From CALDSL01 sp039810245 (GTDB lineage: Bacteria; Chloroflexota; Anaerolineae; Anaerolineales; Anaerolineaceae): a stretch of 64,000 bases of DNA. Below are positions 58,653-64,000 of this stretch, piece by piece. The stretch spans positions 496,001 to 560,000 of the forward strand of contig JBDHWQ010000001.1 of NCBI GenBank assembly GCA_039810245.1, in the 5' to 3' direction. Each line of letters begins with the position of its first letter. Position 1 is the first letter of the stretch. A program made the position numbers and the translations under genes. The notes below the pieces were generated by a model that did no database searches, had not been told where the DNA came from, and saw only the letters and a list, made by a program, of their open reading frames with translations.

Positions 58653-61600
58653 ATGGAATTTCACATTTCCCGGCAGGCACGCGATCGCTATCAGGTCGAT
58701 CGCTCGTTGTTTTCGATCAGCGGCAATATCATTTTTGCCAATTTCCATGCCGTACGCGTATTCGCCCAGAAAATGAACCAGCAGCGCGACGTGGTCAACT
58801 TCCCCGAGCGCGCGGTGAAGGCGGGTGAATTGAACGCGCTGGGGCTGATGGATGAGATCATGCACCACATGCTGGCGCTCTACCGCCGGCAAAAGAACCC
58901 GGCCGTCCTGCAACAGGCCCTCGATTACCTGGGTAAGCGCATTGGTGAAGAGGCGGTCAGCCGTGCCTTGCGAACTTTCACACAGGAATTTCCGCCGTTG
59001 GCCGTCTATCTACGCGAGCAGAGCATGGACGACTGGTTTGCCGGCAACACCGAGGGACTGCCCAACGCCGCCGTGGCGCTGGAAGAAATGCTGCTGTTAT
59101 GGGTCACCAACCAGAACACCGCCGCTTATCCTTACCAGGAACTTTTCGACGACGCCAATCTCAATAACAGCACCGATTACCCGCTGATGATGCGCGAGCT
59201 GCGCAACTTCTTTGAAAGCCAGCCGCGTTTTGGTCCCGATAACCAGAACCTGATCGACATGCTGCGCGCCCCCGCGCTGGCTAACCCCAATTCGCTCACC
59301 GCGCAGCTCGATTTTATCCGCGCGCGCTGGATCGACATGTTAGGAACCTTTCTCTACCGCCTGTTGAGCAGCATTGATCTGCTCAAGGAAGAGGAAAAGG
59401 CCGCCTTCTTTGGCATGGGCGGGCCGGGGCCGGTCGAAATCCCGATCTATGGTCGCGGCGGCAAGGGCCTGGGAAGCATGGAAGGTGAGGCCGAACGCTT
59501 CAGCATGGACCGCGAGTGGATGCCGCGCCTGGTGATGATGGCCAAAAACTCGTTCGTGTGGCTGAACCAGTTAAGTCAAAAATACGGCCGCGATATCCGC
59601 CACCTCGACCAGATCCCAGATGAGGAGTTGGACGACCTGGCACGCTCGGGCTTTTCCGGCCTGTGGCTGATCGGTCTGTGGGAGCGCAGCCGCGCCTCGG
59701 CGCGCATCAAGGTGCTGACCGGTAACCCCGATGCGGTGGCATCTGCTTACTCGCTGGCAGGCTATTCCATCGCCGGCGACCTGGGTGGTGAGGATGCTTA
59801 TCGCAACTTGCGCGACCGGGCCTGGCAGCGTGGCATCCGCCTGGCGTCAGATATGGTCCCCAACCATATGGGCATCGATTCATCCTGGGTGCTGGACCAC
59901 CCGGACTGGTTTGTTGGCCTGGATTACAGCCCCTTCCCCTCGTATTCCTTCAATGGCGAAAACCTGTCGGGCAGCGACCGGGTAGGCATCTACCTTGAAG
60001 ATCATTATTTCGACCGCACCGATGCCGCGGTAGTCTTCAAGCGCGTCGATTTTGGCAGCGGTCACGCGCGCTATATCTATCATGGCAACGATGGAACCAG
60101 CATGCCCTGGAATGACACCGCCCAGCTCAACTATCTCAACCCCGAAGTGCGCGAAGCGGTGATCCAGACCATACTGCACGTGGCGCGCATGTTCCCCATC
60201 ATCCGCTTTGACGCCGCCATGACCCTGGCCAAGAAGCACTACCAGCGGCTGTGGTTCCCCGAGCCGGGTACCGGCGGGGCCATCCCCTCTCGCGCTGATT
60301 TTGCCCTCACCAAAGAGCAGTTCGATGCTTTGATGCCGGTGGAATTCTGGCGCGAAGTGGTCGACCGTGCCGCGGTCGAAGCGCCGGATACGCTGCTGCT
60401 GGCCGAAGCCTTCTGGATGATGGAAGGTTATTTCGTGCGCACGCTGGGCATGCACCGCGTATATAACAGCGCCTTTATGAACCTTCTGCGCAACGAAGAG
60501 AACGACAAGTACCGCGCGGTGATGAAAAATACGCTGGAGTTCGATCCCGAGATCATGCGCCGCTACGTCAACTTTATGAACAACCCCGACGAGCGCACCG
60601 CGGTCGACCAGTTTGGCAAGGGCGAGAAGTACTTCGGCATCTGCACGCTGATGGCTACCATGCCCGGCCTGCCCATGTTCGGGCACGGGCAAATTCAGGG
60701 CTTTTCCGAGAAATATGGCATGGAATTCCGCCGTGCGTTATGGGACGAGCAGCCCGACCCGTACCTGATCGAGCGCCACCAGCGCGAAATCTTCCCGCTG
60801 CTGCACCGCCGCGCCGAATTTGCCGGGGTGGATCACTTCCTGCTTTATGACTTTTTCACGCCCGAAGGCAGCGTCAATGAAGATGTATATGCGTTCTCCA
60901 ACGGTCTGGGGGGCGCGCGCAACCTGGTGGTGTACCACAACCGCTTTGGCAACACCCGCGGCTGGGTGCGCACATCGGTGGGGTTTATGGACAAAACCAC
61001 ACGCCAGATTCGCCAGCGTCCATTGAGCGAAGGGTTGGACCTGCATCCCACTGATAACAACTACGTCACCTTCCGCGACCATGTCACCGGACTGCAATAT
61101 CTGGCATCCAGCCGCGATATCGCCGAGCGCGGGCTGTTCCTCGAGCTGCACGCCTACCAGTATTATGTGCTGCTGGACATTCAGGAAGTGCAGGATGACG
61201 CGCTGGGCTCGTACCGCCAGCTCAATGCATACCTGCAGGGGCGCGGTGTGCCCGACCTGCAAATGGCCAGGCGCGAGCTGCTCCAGCAGCCGGTGCAGAA
61301 CCCGTTGCGCCAGATTATCAACCCCGGTTACTTCCAGTACCTGCTTGAACAGCGCCTGGGGGGGAAGAAACCCGCGCTGGCGCCTAATCTGCTGGGCGAA
61401 GCGCAGCAAAAGGCGAACGATCTGCTGGCCGGCATCAGCGCGCTGACCGGGTTCGATACCAACCGCGCCACGCTCAGCCGCGCCATCGCCCTGGAGCTGC
61501 TGCAGGTACTGGCCTTGCCGCTGCTGGAGCAGCGCTACCCGCTGCCCGGCTCCAGGCTGTACCCCAAAGCTGCCGTCTACTGGCGCGAGGGGCTGGAAGC

Positions 61601-62195
61601 GGCCGGCGAGCGCTGGCTGGCACTGTTCGCGTACACCTTCCTGCACCGGGCCGGCGAGCTTTCCGGCGAAACAGACGCGCAGCAGCTCACCCTGAGCTGG
61701 TTTGACGAATGGCAGGTGGGTCGCATGCTAACCGAAACCGCCCAGGCCCTGGGCCACAGTCAGGAAGCTGCCGGCCGCGTCACGCGCCAGGTGCGGCTGT
61801 TGATTGGTCAGCAGGGCTGGTTTGCCGAGCTGGGCGCGCTGCCGCTGGGAGAAATCTTGCAAGGCTGGCTGGCGAAAGAAGAAGTGCGCACTTTCCTGGG
61901 CATCAACCGCTACCAGGGAGTGCTGTGGTTCAACCACGAAGCCTTTGACGATTTTCTATGGCTGATGCTGACCGGCGCTACGCTCGAAGCCATGAACGAC
62001 CCGCGGTTAAGCGCGCCGGATGTGATCGAGCGCCTGGTGAGCACTCACGAAGTCATCCAGCGCCTGCAAGCCGCCGAAGAAGGCTCCGGCTTCCAGCTGG
62101 AAAAACTACTGACGGCAGTGGAATTGGCAGAGAAACCGCAAGCAGATGTCGAAGTACAGTCGAATGAGACGCTGCAAGAGAAGCCTGCCGAATAA
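58653..62195 (+). CDS. GH13-family alpha-amylase-like protein with large extra domains
   Basis: A 1180-residue protein without a signal peptide. The first 300 residues are helical and unassigned. The barrel contains GH13 region I (SDMVPNHMGID), region II with the nucleophile Asp (IIRFDAAMTLAKK), region III with the Glu (LLLAEAFWMMEG) and region IV as MNNPDERTAVD, where the usual NHD has Pro for His. A long C-terminal part follows. It probably acts on alpha-1,4-glucans in the cytoplasm. A GH57 gene lies convergent, which supports a polyglucan role. Specificity is uncertain. Confidence 0.85.
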   Translation: MEFHISRQARDRYQVDRSLFSISGNIIFANFHAVRVFAQKMNQQRDVVNFPERAVKAGELNALGLMDEIMHHMLALYRRQKNPAVLQQALDYLGKRIGEEAVSRALRTFTQEFPPLAVYLREQSMDDWFAGNTEGLPNAAVALEEMLLLWVTNQNTAAYPYQELFDDANLNNSTDYPLMMRELRNFFESQPRFGPDNQNLIDMLRAPALANPNSLTAQLDFIRARWIDMLGTFLYRLLSSIDLLKEEEKAAFFGMGGPGPVEIPIYGRGGKGLGSMEGEAERFSMDREWMPRLVMMAKNSFVWLNQLSQKYGRDIRHLDQIPDEELDDLARSGFSGLWLIGLWERSRASARIKVLTGNPDAVASAYSLAGYSIAGDLGGEDAYRNLRDRAWQRGIRLASDMVPNHMGIDSSWVLDHPDWFVGLDYSPFPSYSFNGENLSGSDRVGIYLEDHYFDRTDAAVVFKRVDFGSGHARYIYHGNDGTSMPWNDTAQLNYLNPEVREAVIQTILHVARMFPIIRFDAAMTLAKKHYQRLWFPEPGTGGAIPSRADFALTKEQFDALMPVEFWREVVDRAAVEAPDTLLLAEAFWMMEGYFVRTLGMHRVYNSAFMNLLRNEENDKYRAVMKNTLEFDPEIMRRYVNFMNNPDERTAVDQFGKGEKYFGICTLMATMPGLPMFGHGQIQGFSEKYGMEFRRALWDEQPDPYLIERHQREIFPLLHRRAEFAGVDHFLLYDFFTPEGSVNEDVYAFSNGLGGARNLVVYHNRFGNTRGWVRTSVGFMDKTTRQIRQRPLSEGLDLHPTDNNYVTFRDHVTGLQYLASSRDIAERGLFLELHAYQYYVLLDIQEVQDDALGSYRQLNAYLQGRGVPDLQMARRELLQQPVQNPLRQIINPGYFQYLLEQRLGGKKPALAPNLLGEAQQKANDLLAGISALTGFDTNRATLSRAIALELLQVLALPLLEQRYPLPGSRLYPKAAVYWREGLEAAGERWLALFAYTFLHRAGELSGETDAQQLTLSWFDEWQVGRMLTETAQALGHSQEAAGRVTRQVRLLIGQQGWFAELGALPLGEILQGWLAKEEVRTFLGINRYQGVLWFNHEAFDDFLWLMLTGATLEAMNDPRLSAPDVIERLVSTHEVIQRLQAAEEGSGFQLEKLLTAVELAEKPQADVEVQSNETLQEKPAE

Positions 62196-62216
62196 CTGGA
62201 AGAATAATCGTCTAGA

Positions 62217-62247
62217 AAGAGCGAACCTTGTGGTTCGCTCTTTTTTT
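62217..62247. terminator. Intrinsic terminator between the GH13 and GH57 genes
   Basis: A 12-bp stem AAAGAGCGAACC / GGTTCGCTCTTT with a TTGT loop, running into a T7 stretch on the plus strand. The A-rich 5' side could also serve the leftward gene. Confidence 0.93.
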
Positions 62248-62251
62248 ATTC

Positions 62252-63688
62252 TTACCAGGTGGCGGTTCTTGCCACTTTGGCCGGGAGCTGGCGGGTACGC
62301 TCGAAGCTCTTGCTGAATACCATGTCGGCGCTGGTTTCGGAGCGCCAGCTTTGCACGGCGCGCAGCCAGTTGAGCGCGCGCGGCGAAAGGTCGATGCCGG
62401 TGGCGGCGTGCGTCATCCATACCGCCTGAGCCGCGTACGAAACCGCGTTGCGCGGCTCGATGCGGTCAAAATCCTCGAAGAACCACCCGCACGAGGCAAA
62501 CATACGCTGGCGCTCATTCTGCGCGCGCAGCAGCAGGTTGAGCTTTTCCACCACCTCACCACTTAGATGGCGACCGGCCAGGTCCGAAGCCAGATCTTCC
62601 AGGTTGGTCTGCCCCAGCAGCACATGAATGTAGCGATGGCGCAGCTCCCACGGATCGCGGATGTGATGCGATACTTCGCGCAGGTAAATCTCATCGATTG
62701 CCAGCGCGATACGGTCAAGGGCCTGGCGCATATGGCCCTTCCAGGCCCCATTGGGCGTGCAGCCGCACTCGCCTGCCCAGCGCGTCACGCCGTGGTGGCA
62801 GCTCCACGATGAGTTCTGCACGATCGACGTGCTGCGGAACGCCGGATAGCGCCGCAGCCATAAAGCCGGATAGGTAGTCTGAATATTCTGGCCACGCAGC
62901 GCGCCATCCAGCAGGTAGGAAAGAAACTTATCGCGCAGCTTCTGATGATGCCCGTACAGCTCGCCATCAGTAGCGATCATCACCAATTCAGGCTCGCTGT
63001 TCTGGCTGCCGTGGTTACGGTACTCCGGCAGCACGGCATCGCGCAGGAATGCCTCGGCGTTGATGGTGGCGGAAGGGTCAAAGCTTACCCGCGTGCTGAG
63101 TGCCTGGTTGTAGAAGAATGCGGTTATGCTCTTGCCATCCGGCAGTTCCACCCGGTAGGGGTATGAGGTATTCAAATCCTTATCCAGCGACTGCCAGGGG
63201 GCCAGGATGGTGAACTTAATACCGCACTGCGCCAGCACGCCCAGCGTTTCGGTGTTGGCGGCGGTCTCCGGCAGCCACATGCCCTCGGGCGCGTGCCCGA
63301 AGCGGTATTTATAATCGGCAATGCCCCAGCGCACCTGAGTGATCTTATCCTGCAGCGTTGCCAGCGGCAGGATGGTATGGTGGTAGGTTTGCGCCATAGC
63401 GTTGCCTACCCCATATCGCTGCACGTTCTGCTGGTCCTGGGCGATGATACGCGCAGTGGTGGTCGGGTCAGCCTGTGCCAGCCACGAAAACAGCGTAGGG
63501 CCGATATTGAAGCTGATGCGCGCCATGTTCCCGGCCGCGGCATTAGGAGCATAGCACTCGGCCAGGATTCGCTCGTTCCAGTTGTTGTATGGAGCAGCGC
63601 CGGGCTCAAGTGGAATTTCCCCGGTCAGCGGGTCTTCTCGCGGTGGCTGATAGAAATGGCCGTGCACGCACAGTGCAGAAACACTCAT
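62252..63688 (-). CDS. Glycoside hydrolase family 57 protein
   Basis: A 478-residue cytoplasmic protein. It opens with the GH57 motif VHGHFYQPPRED. The putative nucleophile Glu is in GMWLPETAANTETL and the acid/base Asp in MIATDGELYGHHQK. GH57 enzymes are alpha-amylases, branching enzymes or 4-alpha-glucanotransferases; which one cannot be decided. A Cys pair occurs in AGECGCTPNGAW. The ATG overlaps the stop of the upstream gene (ATGA), so they are co-transcribed. Confidence 0.88.
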   Translation of the reverse strand: MSVSALCVHGHFYQPPREDPLTGEIPLEPGAAPYNNWNERILAECYAPNAAAGNMARISFNIGPTLFSWLAQADPTTTARIIAQDQQNVQRYGVGNAMAQTYHHTILPLATLQDKITQVRWGIADYKYRFGHAPEGMWLPETAANTETLGVLAQCGIKFTILAPWQSLDKDLNTSYPYRVELPDGKSITAFFYNQALSTRVSFDPSATINAEAFLRDAVLPEYRNHGSQNSEPELVMIATDGELYGHHQKLRDKFLSYLLDGALRGQNIQTTYPALWLRRYPAFRSTSIVQNSSWSCHHGVTRWAGECGCTPNGAWKGHMRQALDRIALAIDEIYLREVSHHIRDPWELRHRYIHVLLGQTNLEDLASDLAGRHLSGEVVEKLNLLLRAQNERQRMFASCGWFFEDFDRIEPRNAVSYAAQAVWMTHAATGIDLSPRALNWLRAVQSWRSETSADMVFSKSFERTRQLPAKVARTATW

Positions 63689-64000
63689 GGAATTCGTTGG
63701 AGCCTGCCTTTTCGTTGGGGTTGCAGTGCCACAGGTTTCAGATAGTCAAGCTGCTGGTGAAAGCGCACCGGCATCATCCCAAACTGGCGCGGGATCGAAT
63801 CCACCGGGCAGATACGATCAGCCGAGAGGTAATCCAGCCAATAGGTCGTCATGGTGAACGTCGGATCGTTATGTTCCATCCACACGGCGATGCGCCGCAG
63901 CAGTGGAGGCGAGATCGGGACAAATGTGCGCCGCGCGCCGATGGTTGCCATCACCGTCTCGGCCACGCTGCGAAAAGTCAGATGATCCAGCCCGCCCAGG
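63685..64000 (-). CDS. NAD(P)-binding epimerase-like protein, C-terminal part (runs off the right edge)
   Basis: The frame is open to the window end, giving the last 104 residues or so. LGGLDHLTFRSVAETVMATI followed by GARRTFVPISPPLLRR is typical of the C-terminal part of atypical short-chain dehydrogenases of the NmrA / complex I NDUFA9-like group. The nucleotide-binding N-terminus lies outside the window. Its TGA overlaps the ATG of the GH57 gene. Confidence 0.6.
   Translation of the reverse strand, partial: LGGLDHLTFRSVAETVMATIGARRTFVPISPPLLRRIAVWMEHNDPTFTMTTYWLDYLSADRICPVDSIPRQFGMMPVRFHQQLDYLKPVALQPQRKGRLQRIP

Overview
The window is a continuous piece of GC-rich chromosome with dense, mostly short-spaced operons and no phage, insertion sequence or CRISPR array. 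The most likely source is a member of the Chloroflexota, probably the Anaerolineae. This is inferred from secreted or membrane proteins with Pro/Thr stalks, many lipoproteins, an SPFH-type membrane protein pair, a Ser/Thr kinase with a beta-propeller sensor, a bifunctional homocysteine methyltransferase/MTHFR, and apparently leaderless promoters. No rRNA gene is present to confirm it.

Layout. 1-4807: leftward housekeeping genes (a redox protein fragment, tsaD, an M24 peptidase, selA, a small membrane protein) and one rightward membrane gene broken by an in-frame TGA. 5061-15673: a strong promoter, a SAM-I riboswitch and an intrinsic terminator control metH, a second methionine synthase-like enzyme fused to MTHFR, coaX, coaBC, a DUF3048 lipoprotein and a phosphoesterase; a DUF4349 lipoprotein with its own terminator follows. 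15676-23807: a GH36 alpha-galactosidase, two secreted proteins, a DinG-type helicase/exonuclease and a convergent XRE-cupin regulator. 23929-27853: an oligopeptide-type ABC operon with a 53-codon leader ORF and no ATPase genes. 27865-32721: fhs, and the prfA-prmC-sua5 translation cluster. 32839-35885: cydAB behind paired TTCACAA motifs, then a RidA-family gene.

36023-40566: an envelope operon of a GT2 glycosyltransferase, a polyprenyl-phosphate sugar transferase and two tandem FemAB-type transferases, meeting a convergent Ser/Thr kinase that is divergent from a Pro/Thr-stalk membrane protein. 43832-48849: psuG, a tandem SPFH-like pair divergent from a PHP phosphoesterase, and a tRNA-Leu(UAA). 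48850-52407: a TetR/FAD-monooxygenase pair with overlapping promoters, a decayed deaminase remnant, a META lipoprotein and a stand-alone GreA C-terminal-like protein. 52413-58513: a VIT/vWA surface protein with a sortase-like tail, and cydCD. 58653-64000: a large GH13 protein and a GH57 protein facing each other, then the end of an NAD-binding protein.

Several parts work together. The methionine/SAM/folate genes (metH, Hcy-MTHFR, fhs) form a one-carbon theme. CydAB and CydDC supply and mature a bd-type oxidase. TsaD and Sua5 act in the same tRNA t6A pathway. PrmC modifies the adjacent RF1. The two polyglucan enzymes lack signal peptides and are probably cytoplasmic. The least-described elements are the SPFH pair, the leaderless promoter pattern and the leader ORF before the peptide transporter.
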